The position numbers were made by a program, and so were the translations under genes. The notes under the pieces are model-generated. The model ran no database searches and was not told where the DNA came from. It worked only from the letters and a program-made list of their open reading frames with translations. From the IMG/VR virus record IMGVR_UViG_3300031759_000022, positions 1 to 57,373 of that record: 57,373 bases of DNA. The stretch is one strand, 5' to 3'. Shown here piece by piece: positions 17,040-24,447 of this stretch. The stretch is from a virus. Each line of letters opens with the position of its first letter. Within the stretch, counting starts at the first letter, position 1.

Positions 17040-18401
17040 ATGGCACAATCTGGCTACACAGCCTTACAAACATATTACACTACTGTATCAGGAAACCAGC
17101 CGGCGGCAGGGAACTTGGCTGGTGGAGAGCTCGCTATAAATACAGCAGATGGCACACTGTTTTATAAAAACACATCCGGAGTAGTTAAGCTACTAGCTGG
17201 GGGATCGGGTTCTTCTGGCGGATCCGGTTTTTCTGGGTACAGTGGTTTTAGTGGTGCTACCGGAAGTGGTGGATCAGGATCATCTGGATTAAGCGGCTAT
17301 AGTGGCTATTCAGGATTAGGCATATCTGGATACTCAGGACTTAGTGGATATTCTGGTGCGGGTAGTGGTTCTATATTAACCACGGCTAACGCCTTTACAA
17401 ATACAAATACATTTGCCACAACAGTATCTGTTGGTTCAACCAGTACACCAGGTACCTTATATGTTAAAGGTGGTAATGGAAATACCTTACTAATTGACAA
17501 CGGAGGGCAGCAATTTACAACATTTGCGATTTATAATAACGGTATCGAAAAAGCTCAAGCATACTGGGATCAAACTAATTTGTTATTTGCTTTGGGAACA
17601 GATGTAAGCTACCCAATGGTTTTAAGAACAGCAGCAACAGAGCGCATGCGCATAGCTGCATCTGGGGGCGTATCTGTTGGAACACTATCAGATCCCGGGG
17701 CTAATAACTTATTAGTTAATGGAACAGTTCAAGGTAGCACTTTTTATGGCTCCGGTTCTGGATTAACTGGTACCGCTTCTAGCTTGTCTGTAGGATTTGC
17801 TTCAAGTTCTTCTTACGCAACATCTTCGGGCTCTACTTCTTATGCAACATCTGCTGGATCTGCTACCTCAGCTTCTACTGCTGGAGGATTAACCGGAACG
17901 CCTAATATTACTGTTGGTACGGTAACAACCGGCACAATAAATTCATCTGGCACTACACTTAACCTTCAAATTGGTGGCAGCCCATTTATTGCTATGAATA
18001 ATAGCTTTAATACTTTCTTTCCAAATAACGACAATACGGTTTCCTTGGGTGGTGCAAGTAACAGATGGACTACCGTATATGCCACAACAGGAACAATTAA
18101 TACTTCTGATGGAAATGAAAAGCAACAGATTCAGAATTTAACCGTTGCTGAAATTGCTGTGGGTAAGGCATTAAAACCCATACTAAAAAGTTTTAAATAC
18201 AATGATGCAGTTCAAAAAAAGGGCGCTGATGCCCGTATTCACTTTGGTATTATTGCTCAAGATGTCCAAGCAGCTTTTGTAGCTCAAGGACTAGATCCTA
18301 ATAGCTACGGCGTGTTTTGTTCTGATGTACTAACCGACGGAACTGTTCGTTTAGGTGTACGATACGACGAATTATTTGCACTTATTTTAGCAGCAATTTA
18401 A
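17040..18401 (+). CDS. Tail fibre with C-terminal S74 self-cleaving chaperone
   Basis: A 453-residue protein. Residues 55-115 hold a short Gly-X-Ser repeat stalk like the large fibre gene. The middle is Ser/Thr/Ala-rich beta structure. The end is a peptidase S74 intramolecular chaperone: the Ser356-Lys361 dyad in TSDGNEK, then LKPILKSFKYND, HFGIIAQDVQAAF and RYDELFALILAAI. In known fibres this domain trimerises the stalk and cuts itself off. It follows the glycosyltransferase cassette directly, so two repeat fibres bracket those enzymes. Confidence 0.8.
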   Translation: MAQSGYTALQTYYTTVSGNQPAAGNLAGGELAINTADGTLFYKNTSGVVKLLAGGSGSSGGSGFSGYSGFSGATGSGGSGSSGLSGYSGYSGLGISGYSGLSGYSGAGSGSILTTANAFTNTNTFATTVSVGSTSTPGTLYVKGGNGNTLLIDNGGQQFTTFAIYNNGIEKAQAYWDQTNLLFALGTDVSYPMVLRTAATERMRIAASGGVSVGTLSDPGANNLLVNGTVQGSTFYGSGSGLTGTASSLSVGFASSSSYATSSGSTSYATSAGSATSASTAGGLTGTPNITVGTVTTGTINSSGTTLNLQIGGSPFIAMNNSFNTFFPNNDNTVSLGGASNRWTTVYATTGTINTSDGNEKQQIQNLTVAEIAVGKALKPILKSFKYNDAVQKKGADARIHFGIIAQDVQAAFVAQGLDPNSYGVFCSDVLTDGTVRLGVRYDELFALILAAI

Positions 18402-18431
18402 TAAATTTTTTAACACAACTAAGGAATTACC

Positions 18432-18698
18432 ATGGCATTAATTGACGCAATAGTATCATCAATCCAAGCAGAATTAGAGGCCCTAAAAGAAGCAACTCCG
18501 GCTGCTTCTGTAGCTCCAGCGGTTGTTACCCCTGTAATATTAGAACCAACTCCAGCTGCTTCTATAGCGCCATCGGTTGTTATCCCCGTAATATTAGAAC
18601 CGCAAGTATATAAAGCCCCATCAACAGATATTAACGCGATTACACAACTTGCTTTAGATCAAGCTGCTGCTCGTTCAGTACTAGAGGCGGTAAAATAA
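18432..18698 (+). CDS. Small hypothetical protein with internal duplication
   Basis: An 88-residue Ala/Val/Pro-rich protein containing two near-identical 17-residue units (PAASVAPAVVTPVILEP and PAASIAPSVVIPVILEP), then a short helix (ALDQAAARSVLEAVK). The duplication is visible in the DNA too. There is no signal peptide or membrane segment. Its position between fibre and lysis genes gives little help on function. Confidence 0.55.
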   Translation: MALIDAIVSSIQAELEALKEATPAASVAPAVVTPVILEPTPAASIAPSVVIPVILEPQVYKAPSTDINAITQLALDQAAARSVLEAVK

Positions 18699-18699
18699 A

Positions 18700-18930
18700 A
18701 TGGACTTACAGACACTTATAAACACAGTTTTACCACTTATCTGTGTCGCCATCGGTTGGTTTTGTAAAGAGCTTTGGACTGCGGTCCAAGTTCTTAAAGA
18801 TGAGGTGCATGACCTTCGGGCACACTTAGCTGAAAACTATATGCACAAAGACGACTTTTCAGCTCGCTGGGACGAAGTTCTTAAAGCAGTTCACCGCATT
18901 GAAGACAAATTAGATTCGTTAAGAAAATGA
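18700..18930 (+). CDS. Small membrane protein with coiled-coil tail
   Basis: The 76-residue product has one N-terminal membrane segment (TLINTVLPLICVAIGWFC) followed by a charged helix (ELWTAVQVLKDEVHDLRAHL, then DEVLKAVHRIEDKLDSLRK). It lies one base after the previous stop and overlaps the holin-like gene (ATGA). The shape resembles haemolysin XhlA-like phage lysis accessories; a holin partner or antiholin is plausible. Confidence 0.55.
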   Translation: MDLQTLINTVLPLICVAIGWFCKELWTAVQVLKDEVHDLRAHLAENYMHKDDFSARWDEVLKAVHRIEDKLDSLRK

Positions 18931-19184
18931 TGAAAAAGATCCTTAATGATCTTTTAACCGGCGCAGATAACAAGACCCACGACATTGCTCGTTGGTCTTG
19001 GATGCTGTCGTTTGTAGCTGTTATTATTGGAGCAGGGTACGAAATGTTTCATAATGATATTCCGTCATTAAAAGACTTTGCCGAAGCCATTGGGATTATT
19101 GCTGGGGCTCACGGTGCAGCAGTTATGCTCAAAAAAGATACAGAGCCAAAGGAGATTAAAGATGTGGAAAACGATATTAAGTAG
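18927..19184 (+). CDS. Putative holin
   Basis: An 85-residue protein with two predicted membrane helices: WMLSFVAVIIGAGYEMF and FAEAIGIIAGAHGAAVML, flanked by charged ends. Size, topology and position just before spanins and endolysin fit a small holin that opens the inner membrane and sets lysis time. The start overlaps the upstream stop and the end overlaps the i-spanin start by 23 bases. Confidence 0.6.
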   Translation: MMKKILNDLLTGADNKTHDIARWSWMLSFVAVIIGAGYEMFHNDIPSLKDFAEAIGIIAGAHGAAVMLKKDTEPKEIKDVENDIK

Positions 19185-19650
19185 TGTTACAAGTTTTACT
19201 AGCGGAATCTATATTTATATTATTGTAGCTGCAGCTTCCGGAATTGCTTGTGGCTATGGAGCATACAGCTGGACTTCGGACTATTATGTTGCTAAAATAG
19301 AGAAAGCTAACATTCAAGCACTAAAGGAAAAAGATGACATTCAAGCAAAAGGCGACTTCTTGGTTGCAAATTACATACAGCAAATTGATAAACTATCAGC
19401 TAACGGAGCCACTTTACAAAGGCAAGTTAATATGGCTGTTGCTAATGGTCAGTGTAATATTAGTAGTGGTTTTGTCCGGTTGTACAACGCCAGTGCAAGT
19501 AATCAGGCCTCAAGCCCCAGCAGCACTGATGGCGCCCCCAGCAACCTTGACATTACTACCCTCCTCTCCATCAGCATCGAAAACAACGAAAAATACAACA
19601 GACTAGCAGACCAGTTAACACAACTTCAAGCGTTCGAAAATATTAAGTAA
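19162..19650 (+). CDS. Inner-membrane spanin (Rz-like)
   Basis: The ATG at 19162 is chosen because AAAGGAG lies eight bases upstream; the open frame starts earlier without such a site. The 162-residue protein has one N-terminal membrane segment (YIYIIVAAASGIACGYGAYSW) and then a periplasmic helical domain (AKIEKANIQALKEKDDIQAK), the layout of an i-spanin. It would bridge the periplasm with the embedded o-spanin and fuse inner and outer membranes in the last step of lysis. Confidence 0.75.
   Translation: MWKTILSSVTSFTSGIYIYIIVAAASGIACGYGAYSWTSDYYVAKIEKANIQALKEKDDIQAKGDFLVANYIQQIDKLSANGATLQRQVNMAVANGQCNISSGFVRLYNASASNQASSPSSTDGAPSNLDITTLLSISIENNEKYNRLADQLTQLQAFENIK
19334..19606 (+). CDS. Outer-membrane spanin (Rz1-like lipoprotein), embedded
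   Basis: The gene lies wholly inside the i-spanin gene in another frame. The product has a hydrophobic segment ending in a textbook lipobox (VVVLSGC, Cys50) and then a Pro-rich periplasmic part (VQVIRPQAPAALMAPPATL), both hallmarks of Rz1. The start at 19334 has AAAGGA five bases upstream but gives a long pre-signal of 30 residues; ATG at 19445 is a shorter alternative. After lipidation it would sit in the outer membrane and pair with the i-spanin. Confidence 0.8.
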   Translation: MTFKQKATSWLQITYSKLINYQLTEPLYKGKLIWLLLMVSVILVVVLSGCTTPVQVIRPQAPAALMAPPATLTLLPSSPSASKTTKNTTD

Positions 19651-19661
19651 TAGGAGTTAAC

Positions 19662-20183
19662 ATGGGCAAAAGGCTATTTTTAGTAGCATGGTTATGCACG
19701 TTAATTTTAGTAGTACAAAACATACCCCTAATTCAAACAGTAGAAAACAAAACCATGGCAATTACAAAATCAACATTTAATTTTATAACTGGATTTGAAG
19801 GAAAACGCCATACCGCATATAAAGATTCTAAAGGTCTTTGGACAACTGGAGTAGGCCACTTAATAAAAGCCGACGAACAATATCTTTTACACAAGGTTTT
19901 AACAGACCAACAAGTAGAAGACCTATTTAAAGACGATTTAAGGTGGTGTGACGATGCCGTAGCAAGTTCTGTTAGGGTATCCCTCAACCAGAACCAATCA
20001 GACGCCCTGTACTCGCTATGCTTTAATATTGGGGAAGAACATTTTAAAAACTCTGAAGTTGTGCGTCATCTTAATGATAATGACCTTATAAAAGCAGCAA
20101 ATGCCTTTATGAATTGGGTTACCCCTACTGTATTGACTCCAAGACGGGAAAAAGAAAAAAAGCTGTTTTTAACACCAGTTTAG
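19662..20183 (+). CDS. SAR-type endolysin, GH24 lysozyme
   Basis: A 173-residue lysozyme with catalytic spacing E46-8-D55-5-T61 (FEGKRHTAYKDSKGLWTTGVGH), the T4/P1 lysozyme triad. The N-terminus (MGKRLFLVAWLCTLILVVQN) is a weak hydrophobic signal-anchor-release segment carrying Cys12; further Cys are at 96 and 120. In P1 Lyz a SAR cysteine reactivates the enzyme by disulfide exchange after release, and a similar control is possible here, though the residue between Glu and Thr is Asp, not Cys. It cuts peptidoglycan. The stop codon overlaps promoter site 4. Confidence 0.85.
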   Translation: MGKRLFLVAWLCTLILVVQNIPLIQTVENKTMAITKSTFNFITGFEGKRHTAYKDSKGLWTTGVGHLIKADEQYLLHKVLTDQQVEDLFKDDLRWCDDAVASSVRVSLNQNQSDALYSLCFNIGEEHFKNSEVVRHLNDNDLIKAANAFMNWVTPTVLTPRREKEKKLFLTPV

Positions 20184-20212
20184 GGCGTAAATCGTCCGTT
20201 TTTTGCATTAGT
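20183..20212 (+). promoter_or_regulatory. Phage promoter element, site 4 (neck/hub operon)
   Basis: GGGCG (20183-20187), 15 nt, TTGCATTAGT (20203-20212), then AGATATAAGG. The first G ends the endolysin stop codon. It lies 47 bp before the next ATG, which has GAGGAAA. Confidence 0.8.
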
Positions 20213-20259
20213 AGATATAAGGGCCGATCACCCGTTTAACTAAACCTCGAGGAAATACC

Positions 20260-20784
20260 ATGGACGGATTTAAAAAGATTGTAAAGATGAAAATTGGCGG
20301 CGCTGTTAAGCCAGCTGCATATGTAACTCGCAAAGAGCTCAAACAAGAAGAATCTAAAGACATATCTGCTGATAAGCAGATGGTCAAAAAAGGTGTTAGC
20401 CAGCATGAGAGTTTTCTGCACAAAGGCGAACCAGCAACAGAACTTACCCTTAAAAAAGGCGGCCGAGCTAAAAAAGCTGTTGGTACAGTAAGTAAGTATA
20501 AATGTGGTGGCGGCATTAAAAAGATGGCTGTTGGCGGATCTGCGCTACAAGACCTAATGCAAGCTAAAGAAATCGCTCGTTTAGCTAATGCTAAAAAATA
20601 TTTAGGTAAAGGCCAACAAGGTCAATTTGCTGGTCAAGAAATGCAACAAACTCCAGCACAAACTGGTTTGCCTGTTGCCCCAGCAATGGCTCCTAATACT
20701 CCACCTGCACCAATGCCAGCTCCAGTACCAGGTAGCGCACCCCCAATGAAAAAAGGCGGTAAAGCTAAAAAAGACAAGTGCTAA
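20260..20784 (+). CDS. Lys/Gly-rich hypothetical protein
   Basis: A 174-residue basic protein with several KKGG/KMxxGG units ([34 protein letters not shown]) and an Ala/Pro-rich linker near residue 130-160. The repeated Lys-Gly motifs suggest a flexible, nucleic-acid-binding or virion-internal protein. No family was recognised. It heads the operon of site 4. Confidence 0.5.
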   Translation: MDGFKKIVKMKIGGAVKPAAYVTRKELKQEESKDISADKQMVKKGVSQHESFLHKGEPATELTLKKGGRAKKAVGTVSKYKCGGGIKKMAVGGSALQDLMQAKEIARLANAKKYLGKGQQGQFAGQEMQQTPAQTGLPVAPAMAPNTPPAPMPAPVPGSAPPMKKGGKAKKDKC

Positions 20785-20785
20785 C

Positions 20786-20953
20786 ATGCCGATAAAATCG
20801 AAAGCCCAACAAGGCGCTATGTATGCAGCTGCAGAAGGCAAAAGTACTCTTGGAATACCGAAAAAAGTAGCTAAAGAATTTATAGCTTCTGGTAAAAAAC
20901 AATCCAAACTACCCAATAAAGTAACCAAGCGAGCCGCTGGCCGCGGAAGGTAA
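20786..20953 (+). CDS. Small basic protein
   Basis: A 55-residue gene immediately after the previous one. The product begins [20 protein letters not shown] and continues [15 protein letters not shown], a pattern I have seen in many phage genomes as a short basic protein of unknown role. It is two bases before the neck gene start. Small size and high Lys/Arg content suggest DNA association, which is only an inference. Confidence 0.6.
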   Translation: MPIKSKAQQGAMYAAAEGKSTLGIPKKVAKEFIASGKKQSKLPNKVTKRAAGRGR

Positions 20954-20954
20954 T

Positions 20955-22028
20955 ATGGCCTATAGTAATACAACTGGACAGACAACAATCAATGTTGACC
21001 AGTTAATCTCATACGCGTTTCGTGATGCTGGTAAAACTGCAGAAGAAATAACACCTGAGCTTATTGGAGCAGCCAAACAGGCTTTGTTTTATAACTTACA
21101 GAACCTATCCAACCGTGGTGTTAATCTTTGGTTGTTAGAAAATAAACTATTTGGTGCACAAACAGACCAACAAATTTTAACTCTACCAAAGACAGTTATT
21201 GATGTACGTGAAGCAAACTGGGTATATGTTCAAAATTTTCAACCTACTGCTGCGCTGCCTTTAGACAATCCAAATGCTTCAGTATTATTTAGCCAACAAT
21301 TATCTCCAGGTGTTTTTGCAACTTCCACCCTAGTTGAAAACTGGTTTGGAGGCGCGTTTAATCCGGAACAACGTGTGTTCTATGTTGGCTTCAATGCTTA
21401 TTGCCCAAATACAACCGATACATATAATCTAGTATACGAAACCAGTTACGATGGTATCACTTGGGTAAATACCCAAACGCTACCTGAAACAACTTTGGGG
21501 GACCGTGAGTGGGCTTACTTTAACATAAACATTACCCAACCATATCCGTACTATCGCTTACGTAATACCGATACACTGAATACGTTTTCATTACGTCAAA
21601 TTGTATTTTCAACAAGCCAACAAGTTATTCCACTAGCACGTCTTAATCGTGATGATTACTGGAATTTACCAAACAAACAGTTCCCTTCAGTTCGTTCATT
21701 GCAGTATTGGTTTGACCGTACTATTGAGCCTTCAATGTACCTGTGGCCTGTTCCCAACAATGATTTTCAAATGTTTCAATTGCTTGTTGAAGTTCAAATG
21801 CAAGATGTTGGATCGTTAACAAATCAAATTTATGTTCCCGATCGTTGGTTAAACTGTGTTCAAAAACAATTATCACATTCTTTATCAATGCAGATTCCAG
21901 GTGTTGATATGACTAGAGTACAATATCTTGAAGTACAAGCTGAAAAAGCATTCCTTCAAGCTAGTGAAGAAGACCGTGATAAATCTCCAATCTATCTGCA
22001 ACCCAATATTTCTTACTATACGAGATGA
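20955..22028 (+). CDS. P22 gp4-like head-tail adaptor, with extra domain
   Basis: The N-terminus (VDQLISYAFRDAGKTAEEI, then ALFYNLQNLSNRGVNLWLLE) is the helical signature of P22 gp4-type tail accessory factors, which bind under the portal ring and start the tail. At 357 residues it is about twice the usual length. The insert near residues 100-215 is beta-rich (VFYVGFNAYCPNTTDTYN) and may face outward. The C-terminal helix (YLEVQAEKAFLQASEEDRD) is family-like. The end overlaps the GIY-YIG gene. Confidence 0.65.
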   Translation: MAYSNTTGQTTINVDQLISYAFRDAGKTAEEITPELIGAAKQALFYNLQNLSNRGVNLWLLENKLFGAQTDQQILTLPKTVIDVREANWVYVQNFQPTAALPLDNPNASVLFSQQLSPGVFATSTLVENWFGGAFNPEQRVFYVGFNAYCPNTTDTYNLVYETSYDGITWVNTQTLPETTLGDREWAYFNINITQPYPYYRLRNTDTLNTFSLRQIVFSTSQQVIPLARLNRDDYWNLPNKQFPSVRSLQYWFDRTIEPSMYLWPVPNNDFQMFQLLVEVQMQDVGSLTNQIYVPDRWLNCVQKQLSHSLSMQIPGVDMTRVQYLEVQAEKAFLQASEEDRDKSPIYLQPNISYYTR

Positions 22029-22564
22029 GTACTTCTTTGTATTGGATTCGTCATAAAGACCATACTGACATGTTTAGTCAGGGGTATGTTGGTGTCTCTA
22101 AAAATACACAAGTTCGCTGGTTTAGGCATAGCAGATATTCAGATAATCAACACCTTAAAGCAGCTATTAAAAAATATGGCTGGGACAATTTAATTAAAGA
22201 AGTTGTTTTAATTGGTCAAGAAACATACTGTTACAATTTAGAAGCAAAGATTAGGCCAACTAAGCAAATTGGCTGGAATATTGCTGAAGGCGGCGCAAAA
22301 CCTCCGGCATCCCAGTATCGTGGAGACAATTACGTAAGCCCTTTAAAAGGCATGTCCCGACCAACTCCTTGGGCTGTAGGAAGAATTAAAACAGCCGAAG
22401 AACGTAAAAAATTATCCGATGTTAAAAAAGTTAAAGTCAAATATGAAAGTATTATTTACAACAGCTTTGAAGATTTAGCCAGCCACCTTGGAATTAAATA
22501 TTCTACATTAACTAATAGGGTTTACAGAAATGCAGCTAAGTATGGATATAAGGTTTTAAAATGA
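22025..22564 (+). CDS. GIY-YIG homing endonuclease
   Basis: A 179-residue free-standing nuclease. The N-terminal catalytic module has LYWIRHKD and GYVGVSKNTQVRWFRH (the GIY and YIG strands), AAIKKYGWDNLIKEVVL and NLEAKIRPTKQIGWN with the catalytic Glu. The C-terminus (SFEDLASHLGIKYSTLTNRV) is a NUMOD/HTH-like DNA-binding unit. It sits between two neck genes with ATGA overlaps on both sides, so insertion left both neighbours intact. Such genes spread by cutting related phages that lack them. Confidence 0.8.
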   Translation: MSTSLYWIRHKDHTDMFSQGYVGVSKNTQVRWFRHSRYSDNQHLKAAIKKYGWDNLIKEVVLIGQETYCYNLEAKIRPTKQIGWNIAEGGAKPPASQYRGDNYVSPLKGMSRPTPWAVGRIKTAEERKKLSDVKKVKVKYESIIYNSFEDLASHLGIKYSTLTNRVYRNAAKYGYKVLK

Positions 22565-23175
22565 GCGTAATAATGACCTACGATTCGCTGGTGTTAAACA
22601 TCCAGCAATACATGGAACGTAATGATGCAGATTTTATTGCTCAAATTCCTAACTTAATAGCTTTAGCAGAATCATCTATTGCAGCTGAATTAAAAACGTT
22701 CATGCAACTTATTGTTGTAGAAACCTCATTAGCTGATGAGCAAACAGTTCTCAATAAGCCTGCTAGATGGCGCAAAACAGTTTCTATGAAGGTTAATGGA
22801 CAGCCTATTTTGTTACGTAGTCAAGACTATGTAGCTCAGTATATTTCAGAATCTGATGAAGGCGTTCCTAAATACTACGCGGACTATGACTACAATAACT
22901 GGAACTTTGCTCCTATTCCAGATCAAAGTTATCCTGTAGAAATTATTTATTACGCTGAAATTCAGCCTTTAGATACTGCAAATCAACAAAACTTATGGAC
23001 AACTATCGCCCCACAAGCTATGTTGTACGGAGCATTACTACAAGCACAAGGGTATTTAAAAGCTTTAGACAAACTACCAGTTTGGAAAGGCTATTATACA
23101 GATGCACTTGCAGCAATTAAAAAAGAAGACAATTCACGTCGAGTGGATCGAAATACAACGGTTCAGGAACCTTAA
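22561..23175 (+). CDS. SU10-like adaptor / neck protein
   Basis: A 204-residue protein that starts with the helix SVIMTYDSLVLNIQQYMERND and contains IPNLIALAESSIAAEL, TVLNKPARWRKTVSMKVNG and PVEIIYYAEIQPLD, the pattern of phage adaptor proteins like those of phage SU10 and relatives. It would form a ring between portal/gp4 and the nozzle. Separated from its partner gene only by the inserted endonuclease. Confidence 0.65.
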   Translation: MSVIMTYDSLVLNIQQYMERNDADFIAQIPNLIALAESSIAAELKTFMQLIVVETSLADEQTVLNKPARWRKTVSMKVNGQPILLRSQDYVAQYISESDEGVPKYYADYDYNNWNFAPIPDQSYPVEIIYYAEIQPLDTANQQNLWTTIAPQAMLYGALLQAQGYLKALDKLPVWKGYYTDALAAIKKEDNSRRVDRNTTVQEP

Positions 23176-23178
23176 TAG

Positions 23179-24447
23179 ATGACTACTCCAGTTTACACAT
23201 CCCCTTTTACAGGCACTGTTGTTACCCCAACAGATGTATCTTATCTTGCACTTCCTTTCAGCGCTAATGTATCACTTTTTTGGCCCAGTACAGTTAATGG
23301 TAGCCAAACACCCGCTGCTCGCATTATTGATTGTACTCCTTCCACATCTGGCCTTACTATTAGTTTGCCTGAAGGAGATCAAGGAACACTAGGCGCTGAT
23401 ATTCTTTTTAGGAATTTAGGAACTAACTCTTTTGTTATTACAGACTTTCTTAACGGAAATAGTGTAACAATTAACCCAGGGGTTTCTAAATACTTTTATT
23501 TAACCAATAACACAACTACAGCCGGTATTTGGAGTAATGTAACATTTGGAACGGGAACTTCCTCCGCAGATGCAGCTTCATTAGCTGGTGCAGGACTAAC
23601 AACAGTAAGCGGGCAATTAGCAGTAACTCAAAACATTGTAAACATTTCCGCTGCCCCAACTATCAATAACGTAAGTAGGGCTTCAACTTATAATTGGTTG
23701 GGGGGAGTGGGTAACATTGTATTGCCTTCCGTTGCGTCTTTAACTACAGGTTGGTTTATAGCATTTAGAAATAATGGCTCTGGTACCTTGACGTTTACAC
23801 CAACATCACCACAGCTAATTAACGGCAGCACATCAATTGCTACTAATCCTGGTGATTCAGGATACATTTTTTATAATACAAGTTCCGGTGGATATATTAC
23901 TGTTGGGTGGACAACCCCAAACAATTTAGTATTCACAGCTGCAACATATGATGTAGACGCAATTTCGGCCAATACATTAAACCTGGTTTCAAATGCTCCA
24001 ATTATTCAAACATATATTGCGCAATCTGGTACTCGTACTCAGACTTTAGCAGTAACGTTTCCGGCAATTACTCAGTTGTATATTTTGGTTAATAATACTA
24101 ACCAATCTGGGTACAATATTACATTTCAAAACCAAGGTAGCAGCCAAGCGCCAATATCGCTAACAACTGGCAACATTTATACATTATTAAGTGATGGTGA
24201 GTTTTTATATATTTTAAACTCTTCATCCTCATCTTTGTTTAAGGCAGTTAACGGAAATGCTGGGGCGCCCTCTTACTCGTTTTTAAATGATAATACTACA
24301 GGTGTATACCTACAAGGTACTGGCGTTTTGGGGTTATCGGCAAACGCTGTAGAAATAATTAACGTAGATAATACAAACTTATCTGCCCCTTTAGTCACTA
24401 TAAATGCAAGGCTTACTGCAAGCTCAATTAGCGGTGGACAGTTTTAA
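23179..24447 (+). CDS. Beta-rich tail protein
   Basis: A 422-residue protein rich in Thr, Asn, Ser and Gly with repeated beta strands (GDILFRNL-like units near residue 75 and GWFIAFRNNGSGTLTFTP near 190). The C-terminal 70 residues (GNAGAPSYSFLNDNTTGVYL) look like the fibre tip precursor motif seen ahead of S74 domains, but no S74 dyad is present. It sits between the adaptor and the hub gene, so a tail spike or short fibre is likely. Confidence 0.5.
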   Translation: MTTPVYTSPFTGTVVTPTDVSYLALPFSANVSLFWPSTVNGSQTPAARIIDCTPSTSGLTISLPEGDQGTLGADILFRNLGTNSFVITDFLNGNSVTINPGVSKYFYLTNNTTTAGIWSNVTFGTGTSSADAASLAGAGLTTVSGQLAVTQNIVNISAAPTINNVSRASTYNWLGGVGNIVLPSVASLTTGWFIAFRNNGSGTLTFTPTSPQLINGSTSIATNPGDSGYIFYNTSSGGYITVGWTTPNNLVFTAATYDVDAISANTLNLVSNAPIIQTYIAQSGTRTQTLAVTFPAITQLYILVNNTNQSGYNITFQNQGSSQAPISLTTGNIYTLLSDGEFLYILNSSSSSLFKAVNGNAGAPSYSFLNDNTTGVYLQGTGVLGLSANAVEIINVDNTNLSAPLVTINARLTASSISGGQF

